Shown: piece by piece, positions 20,570 to 32,945 of the stretch
Layout of the letters: every line of letters begins with the position of its first letter
Numbering within the stretch: position 1 is the first letter of the stretch
From: Salticus scenicus
Taxonomy: Eukaryota; Arthropoda; Arachnida; Araneae; Salticidae
Assembly: GCA_963930645.1 (NCBI GenBank)
Contig: OZ005649.1
Coordinates: 81,267,126 to 81,331,125 of the forward strand
Direction: 5' to 3'
Length of the DNA: 64,000 nucleotides
Position numbers and translations under genes: made by a program
The notes under the pieces: generated by a model
The model's database searches: none
Seen by the model: only the letters and a program-made list of their open reading frames with translations
Told to the model about the DNA's origin: nothing

Positions 20570-21939
20570 CCTTGCTGAAGTTACAGCTGCAAATTCACAT
20601 CAGGTGATAATGTTCATATTTTTTTTTCTATTACAAGTGCATTTCTGTCAGAGCTGTACAAAATGTTCGACGTACCTTGAAGCCTTTTTGGGACTTTATA
20701 TTTTAAGAACTCTTACGAAAGTTATGGACTTTCCCAAACTAAAAATACAAAATTTAACTTAGCCATGAACTTTCAAATCAAAATTAATGTTCTGCTTCAA
20801 TGTCAACATTTTTGTTCTCTCTTAAATATCTATTTTATGTATGTATTAAGTCTTTTACCTTGTAGCCATCTCCTGCAGAAAGCTGGTAATATAAACTGTT
20901 TTTTTGGCCCCTTTGTAAATTCCCCCCCCCCCCTTTTTCTCTTGTATTTTTATAAATGATGTATTTATAAACTGCATATTTGTATTTGTAAAACTTTTGA
21001 ATATTTGGCTAAAAGTTTATCTGTATGTACTTTTAGAGGGGGTAAAATGTTTTTTTTAGCTATAAGCATAAAAGTCGTGTTTAACTATATAACATTAAAA
21101 AGACTAACTACTCAGTTTTTTCCGCTTATGCTTTAGCTAAGGAGGGAGAAATATTTCTGTATGTAACCTATCTATTATGTTAATAGAGACAAACATGTCT
21201 CAGTTTCTTCCAGAGAGGAATTCTAAGTATTTTTTTTTTTTTTACTATGCATACTGTAAAAGTTTTTCCCATTTCAGACACACTCTGATGGACTATTCCT
21301 CTTAATCTGATGTTAAAAGTATTTTTATCTGAAGTGAAAGATCTCTTAATTTGATGTCAAAAAGTTCTTTTTTCTGGATGTGGACAGCCTGCCCATTCCG
21401 ACGTCTGCTCTAGTATGAAGAAAGTTCATCCTATTCTTCGTTTAGTCATCTCCCTTGCAGACGTAACGCTCCAGATACCAGTCCAGCCAGTACACTCCTA
21501 CTAATAAAGATTTTCTCATGTTTTTCTTTAAAAAGAACAATTATTCTTGTGATTATAACAAACTTTAAATGTCGCATTTGTCCCAAGCGACTTACTATGT
21601 AAAGACACGCAACATCAAGTTTGAATTTAATATATTGCCTTCCTGGCCTAACAGGGAGACGTGTGTAAATCCTACTGTAAGCCTGGTTTTAGCTCAGTCA
21701 GAGTCCCGGAGTTCTCGGGGTAAATGTACGCCTTTTATTTAAAATTTAAAATTAATATTTTTGCGTCCCCGAGTTTTCGCTCAGGGATTTAACAAATTTA
21801 TAAGTTTTTCTCACCCGGTTAAAATTTAACTGACGGCTGCACTCACACTTCAGAGATTTGAGATAGCTAGATATGGAATGCAGTTATTTAAATTTAATCG
21901 ATCAAACCCGTTGGGGATTTTCCCGACTAAATTTTTTTC
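20570..21939 (+). other. Non-coding region between pol and 3' LTR
   Basis: About 1.4 kb with no env-like frame, signal peptide or fusion peptide. T-rich and C-rich tracts near 20925-20936 and 21227-21243. It probably holds cis-acting sequences or the remains of a lost gene. Confidence 0.6.
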
Positions 21940-21951
21940 TTGGAGGGGGAC
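21940..21951 (+). other. Polypurine tract
   Basis: TTGGAGGGGGAC directly precedes the 3' LTR. Purine-rich runs in this position prime plus-strand synthesis. Confidence 0.8.
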
Positions 21952-22683
21952 TGTGAGGTTGAGACGTTAGAACGTCACCACAGTTGTTTCAATTAAGCTG
22001 AATCCAGCAAAGTAGGAAGTGGGGACGGTTAAAATCACTCCGTCGCCAGTGGCTCGGTGACGGTTGAGGTCGAGATAGTTTTGTGTCGGCAGGGTGCTGC
22101 ATTAAAAGACTTAGATTTTGAATATTAGTTAAATTAGAAGTGATTTTTAAAAGTACGGATTGAAATGTAGTGAAAGGGGGGTGTAGGAAGAAGTATAAAA
22201 ACAGAGATGGTTTTAGTAGATGGTGTGGATGTTGGAGGATCGATAGTGGATGTTGAAGGATATTATAGCGAATGTGATGATTCTTATTTTGGTGAATATC
22301 GAAAGTAGAGTAGAGTAGATTTAGTGGTGAAGTTAAGTAGTAATGAGTGTCGGTGTGAGTAGCTACTAGTTTTCGGAAAGTTCAAGCTGGAATAGAAGGG
22401 AATCCTCTGTCCCATAGTGAAGCCGTAGTATTGGAGTAAGAGTGCGACCGTCTCTACACTTTCGACTATCTGCTGTGGTGAGATATTTAAGATTATCCAC
22501 TTAAATTGTTGGTTCATATATTTTGATTAAGTAAAACGCTGGCTGAGCTAAGCTTTAGTACCAGGCCGCCCTCCCATTAATCTGCTCAAATAAACTTTAG
22601 TTATTGTTATTTAAAGTCTTGTGTTCTCTTAGTAATCTAAGTATTTAAGTTAAGATGGAGTTTGCAGGAGCGCAAACTCCACA
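21952..22683 (+). repeat. 3' LTR of the Ty3/gypsy element
   Basis: 732 bp, same ends as the 5' LTR. Differences I see include GGATCC/GAATCC, GTAGGTA/GTAGGAA, GGGATAG/GGAATAG and GGACCGC/GGAGCGC. TATAAAA at 22194-22200. Confidence 0.95.
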
Positions 22684-22687
22684 AGAG

Positions 22688-23599
22688 AGATGATAAATAA
22701 AAAAATAATATTCGCAGTATTGAATGAAAGCGGCGTAATCTTTAACAATGCTTCCAAGCAATGAAAGTGCATGAAAAATGAGCAATTTCTATTACATTAT
22801 TTCAGAAAATCAGAAATAAAGTATATCATGGAAAAGGTGCGTTGTTGATATTTGTCTTCTAAAACTGTGTATTTGTGAATTCATACTATAAATCTTCAAA
22901 GGAAGATACACGACTTTAAAAAAGAAAAAAATATCTGGATTGTATTTCATAAAATGTGAAATTAAAATTGCGAATATAAAATAATGGGGAAAAATCAAAA
23001 GGAATAGCAAATTGATATCGTAAACAAGAGGAAACTATTTCATTTTTACATACGACCTCTCTCTCCTCTCAACTCCACTCCAAAAAACTTGATACGTAAT
23101 GGAACAATTCAAGTGGTATAATTAAGCTTAGTATATTTAAATTTCTCGAAAACGAGCATTACTTTTACAAGAAAAGTTTGAATGCCGGCTAAATGGACTA
23201 AAATGTTCTCGAATTAAATATATTCTTGTTTTATATATATAGAAGAATGTAATAAACACTACAAGCACCATTTGTAATCGGAAACCATTGTAAATATTAT
23301 TACATATTTCAGTTTCACGGTGATCCTAGCATTTGCAAGATGTTTAAAACAGTTCAAGTTGACTAAACGATGTTACCTTTTAACATTGTTGGAAAATGAT
23401 AAAAAGTGCATTTGGCTTAGTTATTAAGTGCATTTGGTTCGTTAATAAATGTGTACAATGTAAAAAATCTTTACATATACCGTTGTAATACAAAAACAAT
23501 ATGATGTGACAAGCATGGAACTTTTTTTTTTATATTTTCATATACAACTTCAGTAGTACATATTATTTAATAAAATCATTATCTATGTAATAATTTTCC
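22688..23599. other. AT-rich DNA, no gene seen
   Basis: Non-coding sequence beyond the AGAG target duplication. No recognised domains. Confidence 0.55.
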
Positions 23600-23889
23600 C
23601 ATAATGAATGCGGACGACTTTCATTACAGGAAAGCATGACACTAAACATCCCTCCCCCCCCCCCCAAAAAAAAAAATATATATATATAATTTTATGCTAT
23701 GCAGAAATTATCTTACGAAATGCGTTCATATACATATATTAGGTAAACCATTCGTTTAAAAGGTATTGATTTCTTTTGAAAGACGCCCGTTTTAAAAAAA
23801 TTCACCCACCAGGCGCTATTCCCCTCCCCTTTCCTATTAAAAGAAGCGCTGCCCAGGTGTGCATTTTTTTTTTCCTGGTTGAATATTTT

Positions 23890-23939
<50 letters not shown>

Positions 23940-24318
23940 TGATATTGTAAGTTTACACTGAAGAGTAAAAAGGGATTATTATTCTGGATTATTATAACCT
24001 ATAAAGTTATACTAAAAATTACGAATATATGAAATCACAAGACCACCTGCTTCGCGATTATTCTAATAAGCCCTAAAAGTAATAAGCTTTAATTTACATC
24101 TTCGACTAACTAAATACCAAGTATGGCTAAATACCTTTCATCGGTTGCTGAGATACGGCGTTCAAATTATGCTTGATACATACACAGACACAGGCAGATA
24201 TTTTATTAAAATGATGAAATAGTGTTCAGGGCATCTCAAAACATGTAAATCCGTCAAAAACCTGTCAAATATTTTGACGAATTCAAACCTTTATTCTTAT
24301 GTCTATAGAAGAAAGTAA
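23600..24318 (+). repeat. Second copy of the dispersed repeat with AGAAAGTAAAAA end
   Basis: Parallels 8260-8908: GCGGACGACTTTCATTA, then CATTCGTTTAAAAGGTATTG, then CACAGACACAGGCAGA, then TATAGAAGAAAGTAAAAA. A (TA)n microsatellite of about 45 bases lies inside (about 23894-23938). No open frame with a known domain. Confidence 0.55.
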
Positions 24319-25440
24319 AAATCATGTTTCTTAATTAGCTGTTGATAAGCTTTTTAACATAAACATCACAGATAATAAACAAATTAATTTTTCTACTATT
24401 AATAAGTAATAAATTTCATTAGCAAGTGAAAACAGCTTTTAAAAAATTTAACGGATATACACTCACTACGAATAATATTCACGAATATTATTCAATGTAA
24501 AAATAAAAGAAAATGTTTGTTTAACCCAATAATTTATTATCGAATTTTTTAATATTTTGGACAAATACAAAGAAACCAACCCCCCAAAAAATTGTTCATC
24601 AAAATTAATTTAAAAATGATTATTTTTGTTTATTCATAATAAAATTATTATGGTCGTTATTAAAAATAGCTATAAAGCTATTTCTTATTATTGAAATTTT
24701 ATATTTATAATAAATTTTTGTTTTTTGAAACGGATATTTATTTTTTATTATATTCTTCTATATTCAATAGAAGAAAAGTTTGGTTTTGAAAAACTTTCTT
24801 CTTCCTATTTTAAAGGGATTTTTATGTTTGAGAGATCAAAACATAATTCAGACCCTCTATAGAAAATGTCTTTGTGTGTATGTTTGTATGTAACAAAAAT
24901 TGTGTGGCAAAAAATTGGGTTGCTTAAGAACTAATGCATACAATTTCATATAAATTTATATGTGTTAAAATTAGTGTCATTCAACATTTGGTTAAAATTT
25001 TCCGACAGGGGACGTTGCTATGTTGTCTTATCATAATTTTTAAGCAGTGTGTGATAGAATTTCATAAAAATGTACACAAGAAAAATTAAATTTAACAGAC
25101 CACTCTGAAAAACTAAGAATTAATTAGAAAAGTAATAGTAAACTAGGAAATAATTTTTTGCATAAAGGAGCGTCGCTTCTCACCTGTTGTAGTAGTAACC
25201 CTAGGCAGTGTCAATTTTCAATATAAGTATTTTTCAAAAGAACACGTCAATGCTTTAAAAATAAAAGGTATATCCATAAACCTGTGATAATATAAAACAA
25301 TGTTATCGATTTTTTATTTTATTTTATTTTTCCATTAAAAATGTAACTAAATAGCAATTCATCAAATGTTGTCTATACAGCACAAACCTATCTTTATTCT
25401 CACATTCAGTTTTTATTTCTTGACATGAAAATTCGTTTTT
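24319..25440. other. AT-rich DNA, no gene seen
   Basis: Non-coding. Parts near 24780-25270 have the wording of decayed dispersed repeats but no clear ends. Confidence 0.5.
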
Positions 25441-25452
25441 TTTTTCATCATG

Positions 25453-25780
25453 GACAGTATTTTTACATAGTGGGGAGTGGCCTCCTTTCGTCTTTAAAAA
25501 TATTGATATATCTTTTCACACAATAAAAACTCGTGATTAGAGCATTTTCTTATTTGCTTCTTGTTACACTTCGGGGGGGGGGGGGGGGGGTCCGGCAAAA
25601 CCATTGCTAAATGAATGACAGTATTTTTTATATAGTGGTGAGCGGCCTCCTTCCGTCTTTAAAAATATTGATATTTCTTTTCACACAATAAAGGCTCGCG
25701 TGATTTGATCATTTTCTTATTTACTTCTTCTTACAATTTTGGAGACGATCCGGCAAAACTATTCCTATAAAAATTAATTC
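25453..25780. repeat. Two tandem units of about 164 bp with poly-G tract
   Basis: Units begin GACAGTATTTTTA at 25453 and about 25617 and share GGCCTCCTT, GTCTTTAAAAATATTGATAT and CCGGCAAAAC. The first carries a G run of about 18 (25573-25590), replaced by a short mixed stretch in the second. No function assigned. Confidence 0.7.
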
Positions 25781-25789
25781 CTCTGTTGT

Positions 25790-27433
25790 TGTGTGCAGTT
25801 CACTGATCACTTTGGCGAGAAATCCACGAACCTCGGCATACTTAACTTCTGAGGAGGATCACTAATGATTTACAGATGTTCTCACTCAGCTCGTCTTTTA
25901 CAATAAATAAATAAGTGATAATTTTAAGTAAATAATTAATACTGTCTGAATTTTTATTTAAAAAAAATATATAGAAGAAAATTTTTCTACTATTAAATTA
26001 TTTTGTTACTAAGAAATACTTGCTTTTAAACGACGTCAAATGCATATTATGCTTTTTTAACATACAGATATTTATTTATTTTTTAATTTAAATAACGCAT
26101 ACAATAAAAAAATATGACTACAGCAGTCACTTTTTTTTCAGTTAATTATCATTTTTTCAGTAACTTTTACTGAATGTATATCTCTTACGGATAAGCTACT
26201 GCAGTGATAAGCATGATTGCCAAGTATTTAGTATTATGAGTCACGTTAGCCGATAAACTACTGTAACAGTCCCTTAAAGTATTAGATTAGTTGTCTTCAT
26301 CATCCATTTATAGAGAGCAGTAAAACAACAATTTAAACTTGTATTATTCTTTTCCTCTAGAAATAAATACTATTTAAAAAAAAACTACTTTTAAGAAATT
26401 TTAGTTATGTTAAAATTCAAATGTAAGAGATCTTATTTATAAATGCAATGTAATTGAAAGTGATGAATTATGTTTAAACAATTATAGAATTATTTTAAAT
26501 CTTATGCCTAATACTTAAGTTTTTTCAATGCAAAGAGAATAAATAAAGTGAAGTATGCGTGAGAACATACATAAACTCTAATATCATTCATTTGTAAGAG
26601 TTTTTAAGAATCAAAATTTAAAATAAATATTTTAAGAAAAATTTTATTATTTTTTTTTCTTTTATAATTTAGTAAATAACTACGATATTACTTTATTTTC
26701 TAAAAATAAATAAATAACAATAATACTTTTACATCATTATAAAAATAATTAGTACTCGTATGTTAAGATTCACGATAAAAAGAGAATGTAATCATTTTTA
26801 CAACAATCAGTGCTTATTAAAATAAATTATCTGCTATATTTATATACCATACTAAATAAGATTTTTCACATATAAGAAGCAAGAGAAGTTACTATAATTG
26901 AAATGTATATATATATTCCATAAAATTTAAGAAAGTTATTTTATTGAATATACAGAAACAAGATGTCTAACTTTACATGGTTGTGATTGCAGATTAGCAC
27001 ATAAATTTCGTTTGTAGATTTATAGCGAAATTTTACTCACTAATGCTAAATAGACCGGGACCTGCGTTTTAAAATTAATTTTAAGTCACTACGTAAATCC
27101 GGTCATGAACTTAGATTTGATTCCGTCCTTTGTCAATTAAAAACCAGAAATACTTATTTTTAATTTAAAAAAAAAAAAATGGCATAGGTGGACCCTGCTC
27201 AGTTCCCCGTCATATGTATGTTCTCATAAATTTCTTGTACAGGACATATTATATTCATGTTAAATGAAATGAATTGGACCAAACGCTTGACACAGTGACA
27301 GAACGAAATCCTCGCCTAATATGCTACTCACCATTTAGTTCGATATATTTATCTTATTCTAATCTATTAATTCATTTCATTGGAATCAATTTCGTAGTTT
27401 ACTTTCATGCAAAAATTCCAAAAATGCATATTT
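25790..27433. other. AT-rich DNA, no gene seen
   Basis: Non-coding. No exon, RNA gene or inverted termini were recognised. Confidence 0.55.
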
Positions 27434-28130
27434 ATATGAAATATCGCCCCATTTTGCTATGTTGATAAAATCTTAAATTTCGAATAACTTACGAAATTTT
27501 CCTATTAGATTATTTGTAGTCAATCATGTTCATACAAGTATCATAAATGTCATTTTGAAATTGTCTGATATATTTATGAACCTCAAAATGAACGTTTATA
27601 CTCGATTTTGCCTTATTCTGCTACTTTAAGTAAATCGTAAATTCCAAATAACTTACGAATTTTTTAAATTAGAAAATTCATACTCAATGGTATTTATGTC
27701 AGTATCCTAAATAATATTTCAAAAGTGGTCTGACATCTTTATGATGAAAATATCCCTTAAAATTTACGTTTATGTGAAATTTTCTCCTATTCTGCCATGT
27801 TAAGAAATTTGCAAATATCCAATAACTTGGGAAATTTTTAAAGTAGCATCTTTATAGTAACTGATGTTCATTACGGAATCACAACTGATATTTTAAAACT
27901 GGTCTGACATTTTTACAGCAAAAATGTTTCATTTAATGCAAGTTTAAGTGAAATTTTGCCCTATACTTCCATGTTAAGAAAATCGTAAATTTCAAATAAC
28001 TTACGAAGTTTTTTAATTCGAATGTTGCAAATAAATAGAGTTCTTGCCAGTTTCGAAAGTAATATTTTAAAATTGATCTGACCTCTCTGCGACAAGTTGT
28101 TCTTGAGACATCGTGTACACAGACTAACAT
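27434..28130. repeat. Tandem repeat, four units of about 165-175 bp
   Basis: Units start near 27434, 27599, 27771 and 27946. They share CGTAAATTTCAAATAACTTA, a TTTTGCCCTAT-like opening and a GGTCTGACAT-like end. Divergence is moderate. A poly-A of about 32 (28228-28259) follows after ACAGACACCCTACAGACGAA, as at the 3' end of an unclassified retroelement on the plus strand. Confidence 0.7.
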
Positions 28131-28225
28131 AGTAACGGACTAACAAACTAACAGACACCCTACAGACGAACACCATACAAATTTTGTCATTTTCGGAATC
28201 CTCACACCTGAAAACGTGTAAAAAA

Positions 28226-28260
<35 letters not shown>
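28131..28260 (+). repeat. A-rich retroelement-like tail
   Basis: A CA/GA-rich run leads to TGAAAACGTGTAAAAAAGTT and then a pure A tract. It probably belongs with the array upstream. Family unknown. Confidence 0.45.
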
Positions 28261-28261
<1 letters not shown>

Positions 28262-28890
28262 GAGGTCTAAAATTTTCACGATTACCTAAGTTCCCCATAC
28301 CTATAGTGTGATGGGGAACTAATACGTATTTAATTGGGTGTGCTAATTTTTCTTCTATTTAAAGATCATTATCCGAGACGTTCTATTCTATTGAATATTT
28401 GTCGATCAAATAATTGCTATCAAAAAACAGCAACAGCTTAATTTTTGAACATTTCTTAATTTTGGCATATTTTGTGGTGAAATTATGCTATTGCTTACTT
28501 ATTACAAAAGCTACGTGTAGGATATTTGACATTTTTATAATATAGAATAGAAGAATAAAATGCAAGGATTACTAGGTTGGTTTAAATTAATTTTATCCAT
28601 CTATACAGAAGGCACATGTGAGATGATTATTTCAGTATTTTCCTTAAATAATCTAATCTGTATGTTTTATTTCGATTAAAAAGTCTGGCTTCTAAGCGTG
28701 GCTAAACATTTACCCGCATTTTATTATATTTTAACCACTATCGTCACTAAAAAATATGTTTTTACTATTTTGATACTAAAACTTGTGTAAACATTACATA
28801 AATAATATTATAGTTTTAAAAAATTAAAGAACACGCTTTTATAGAAATGTGAACTAAAAAGCACAAAATATCTGTCTTAGTATTAAAATG
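28261..28890. other. AT-rich DNA, no gene seen
   Basis: Non-coding, nothing recognised. Confidence 0.55.
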
Positions 28891-29180
28891 CAGGGTAAGA
28901 GAAAATCGTGTGAGTGACACACCATAATATTTACATACATTTAAATTTTTAAATAAAATAATTTAGAATTAAACAAAAACCATTTTTAAAAAATCTCCCC
29001 TGACTGGGCTCGAACGCTAGACCTTTAAGTTCGTAGCGCGGAGCTTTACCTCACAGCCACAGCGTTCACGTAGGGAAAGTCTTTTTTTTACAATATAGAT
29101 TTTTTCTTTGTTCCCAGAGCTGTTACAAACATACATTGATACATACAAACATGCATATAAACATACATACAGGTGAAGCT
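28891..29180 (-). mobile_element. tRNA-related SINE-like repeat
   Basis: On the minus strand, 29073-28987 reads as a tRNA-like block with an A box near TGGCTGTGAGG and a B box at GCGTTCGAGCCC, with a loop around CGCTACGAAC. A CATACA-type microsatellite flanks it on the right (about 29128-29172), and the 33-bp motif shared with 7969-8001 flanks it on the left (28891-28923). No target duplication found, so the limits are uncertain. Confidence 0.55.
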
Positions 29181-32100
29181 AATAAAAGCGTGTTAAAAAG
29201 AATGATTTTTAAATTATGGTGACAATATAAAAAAAATAAAAGTAAAATTTTAGAAATGCTGCGAGACCTCTATAGTTCTTATAGAACATTATTTCTATTA
29301 TATTATTCTGTTCCTAAAACGAACTTCTTCTTTATATTTAGCAAAATTTGGTGATAATTTCATATGTGTTATATACAGTTTGCTTTGATAACACGCGTAC
29401 AATATATTCTATGTTATATCATTTAAAATAAAACAATATCGAAGCGGCTTTTTTTTTTCTTTACTAAAATATTGTGCCCAAAATTTTGTATTTCAGATTC
29501 TGGTATTCCTTTCAAAATCAGAGTATAAATTATACACACTCTTTACGTGCAATGCATGTACGAAACCGTATGTACGATGCCTAATGCTTTATACAGTACT
29601 AAATCCTGACGTTTTCTGGCTCACACATTATTATTTCTTAAAGGAAACTTTCTTTAATTGTCTAATTTTGCTTTCTAGGTATATTCATTAAAAAAATGTA
29701 TCACGATTTAAATATTAAATTTTGATAGTTATTTTTACCTTTAAAAGATTTAATTTTTCTGGTGTATATTATTTAATTCTTATATTGGTTAACGCCATAT
29801 ATGCATACATTGGTTTAATTCAATGTTTGTGTCATGCATTCAGAGTATGTATAATACAATTTAAAAGTTAGTCTAAATGTTTATATCTCTAATGCATATG
29901 TTCTTAGATAAATAAATAAAAAAAAAACATGCAGAAGCATACATTTAAATTAGTTAATAATATATGCACAACATATGTAGAAATAAAATGTATTTCTTAA
30001 ACGTATTTCATGCAAAAAATAACTGGATAACCTACTTGGAAAAGAAATACAAAAATGCATATTATACATTTACGTCTAGGGTTATTTTAAAGTGAAAAGC
30101 TCCATGAATTCGTAAACTGTAAACATATATGACACAGAATATTTTAAATCTTATAAAAAGTCTCTGGTTTATAAAAGAAAAATGCAGTTACGGCGAACAC
30201 AAATATAAATTTTCTTAAAAGTAACAACGATATTATCAAATATTAAATATTGCAATATTTTATTTTAAATTTCATAAGCAGAAATGTCGTGAATAAAATG
30301 TTAGAAAACGTTTTTATCGGTTCACTTACATTTATAAGCAACAATCTAATATTTATCTAGGCATACATATGTAAAGGTGTAAATGTAATTTATTTACTGA
30401 GATCTGAATACATCTTTTTTTTTTTTTTTTTTTTTTTGGTACTCTTTTTTTATTTGGTACATATATTTTATTAAAAACTACATATAACTTTTTTTTTTAA
30501 TGTAATAATTTAGTTGTTGCAATTTTTATCTACTAATGCTTTTTGTTTAATATTAATTTAAATATCCTATTACGTCATCAATAATTACAGTGTACTTTCT
30601 AAATTTAGTACGATCATTTTAAAATGTTCCTATCTCTCTATATATATTACTAGCGAGCATTTATTATTTTTTATTATATAAGTATTTAATTTCTGAAGCT
30701 CAAATGATATAATAAAATAACCTTTAAATATATATAATGTCAAAAAATATTTTTTTCATAATATGCACTTATAAGTAAATACAAAATTTATTAAATTAAG
30801 AATCGATAATAAAATACCTTTTGCACCATATAAGTAATCAATCGAAAACTTTAATAATGATTGAATGTTAAATATTAATTTTCATTATTAATTAAAATCA
30901 GACAGATAGTATGTCAATCTTATTTATAATAGTGATTTTCGTTTTCATAAAAATTTATTATATATATTCCAGTGTTAGTAAGTATTTATTTGTGTTTCAT
31001 ATGAATTAAAATTATATTTTTATTTTTAAAAAAATTACAGCGCAATATTCAAATTGATTTCTCCCATTATCCTTTTTTAATCAGTGAGAAATATATCTAA
31101 GAAGATTTTATTTATATTTATATTTCAAAATATTTTTTTCATTACAACGTTGTCAAGTATCAGAAATATATAGAATATATTAAGCGTATATTCCATTCTC
31201 TCATTTAAAATAAGGATTCGATAAAAAGTTTAGAACGTCTCGTAAGCAATATTTACCTCGAAGTCCCTAAAAATAAATTTCAATATAATTCCTAAATAAT
31301 TTTTTATAAACAATCTACAATTAAGCTTAAACTCAAACAACAACGCAAAATTATTGTTATTTAAAATTTATTAGATACAAATGAGTGAAATTTGGAATTT
31401 AAATCTATTATTACCATTTATTTCATTTAAAAAAAAAAATGCAAAATTTCTTGAGAGAATGCAATGGCTCAGAAAATAAATAGACTTGTCTCTACAGATT
31501 GTATGGAAATTGGAAAAGTAAACATAAATTAAGATTTCTAATTGTTTTGTTTTCATGAAAATTTTATAATGCACATTGAGGATGTTTATTAAATTCTTAT
31601 AAAGAATAAAATTCAAAATTTTAAACAAACCATTGCATGACATTTTTTTTATCTTAAACAGTTTGAAAACTTGATCACCATTTCTTTTAGAAATCTTTAT
31701 CATGCGTTCAATTAATCTGAATACAAATTCAACTTATTACATTTTAGTTAACCGACAATTAAAAATATTCTGCTAATATGCTAATACCTTTTAAAAGACA
31801 ATTTTATAATAATAATTACCAAAAAAAAAACATAGATAAGAAGGAAAAATTGAACTCGTTATAGCTTTCAACATTACAAAAATTTGTATTTGGTACAAAA
31901 TATTAATTTAAATAGTATATTAATATATATATTGCCTCATTTTGAAAAAAAACTAAAATTCATCTGATTGCGTCGATGATATTTCTCTCGATTTTCTCTA
32001 AATATTCGTCTAGGTAATTTTTAATAAGAATTGCTTTATATATTTCACTAATAAATTATCCAAATGAAATACTGTTAATGCTAGTTGAATCGTATTTAGT

Positions 32101-32945
32101 AAAATACTCATATTTCATTACATATCTAATATTTATCTTATTTAATTGTATTATGTCTCTACTACAGTATTTTTTATTACGCTATTATATTTTTCGCTAT
32201 TAGAATACGTCAAGTTTCAAAAAATGACATCGCAAATTTCAGAAAATTTGCATTTTATAGATAAGGAACGTATAGAAAATATTTGATATTGTTAATTAAA
32301 CTTATATAATTCGTTAAATATGCAGGATATGCTGATACAAATTCATATAAATAATTTAAGAAATCAAAACTGTTATATGCTAAATTTTTATCACATTTCA
32401 AGAATTATTTTTACAGTGAGTTATTTTAAAAGTTATTGTTTTCAGTTAATTTTTTAAATGCCCATTTTTGGAACAATATCATTGTTAAAATATGTGAGAT
32501 GACATTCACTTTTGCAGCCATAACGTAGCGAGTGAATATCTTAAATATTTCTGTGGGTATTCTACACAATGTCGAAAATTTTCAAATACCTTTGTCCATA
32601 CAATGTACTTGAAAAACTGTATTTCACATTTGATTCTACATTCTTTGAACCATTTTTGAAATATGTAGATGTCTGATTAATATTAAGATAATTTTAAATA
32701 TTGTTTAAAATATTTATAACTCACAAACTTCTCAAAGTAATGTTTAACAAGATAAAAAAGATAACTGTATCTTATTTCAGTTGTACCAAAATATGCACTA
32801 CACTATGGATATTCAAATAAAAAATTAGTAAAACTATCGTAACTAGCTCCACAGATATTAATTATATATTTTGAATTATTATTAATGTAATTCAATACCA
32901 TAAAAAAATAGGTTTATATGAATATATGCTTATATATATATATAT
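29181..32945. other. AT-rich DNA, no gene seen
   Basis: 3.8 kb of very AT-rich non-coding DNA. A poly-T of about 22 lies near 30416-30437. A 110-codon open frame on the minus strand (31371-31703) is of low complexity (Ile/Phe/Lys/Asn-rich) with no recognisable motif, and I take it as chance. Confidence 0.55.

Larger units (their letters stand above)
14933..22683 (+). mobile_element. Ty3/gypsy LTR retrotransposon, near-complete, 7.75 kb
   Basis: Two direct LTRs of 732 bp (14933-15664 and 21952-22683) start TGTGAGG and end CTCCACA. The target duplication AGAG lies at 14929-14932 and 22684-22687. The primer-binding site, gag, protease, reverse transcriptase, RNase H, integrase and a polypurine tract follow in the Ty3/gypsy order. 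I count about seven LTR differences, close to 1%, so the insertion is recent. There is no env-like frame. Three lesions break gag-pol: two at C8 tracts and one amber codon. Confidence 0.97.

Noticed and set aside
20570..21951. env gene of an errantivirus-like element
   Set aside because: No frame of useful length, signal peptide or transmembrane segment between pol and the 3' LTR.
31371..31703. 110-codon minus-strand frame
   Set aside because: Low-complexity Ile/Phe/Asn/Lys composition typical of chance frames in AT-rich DNA.
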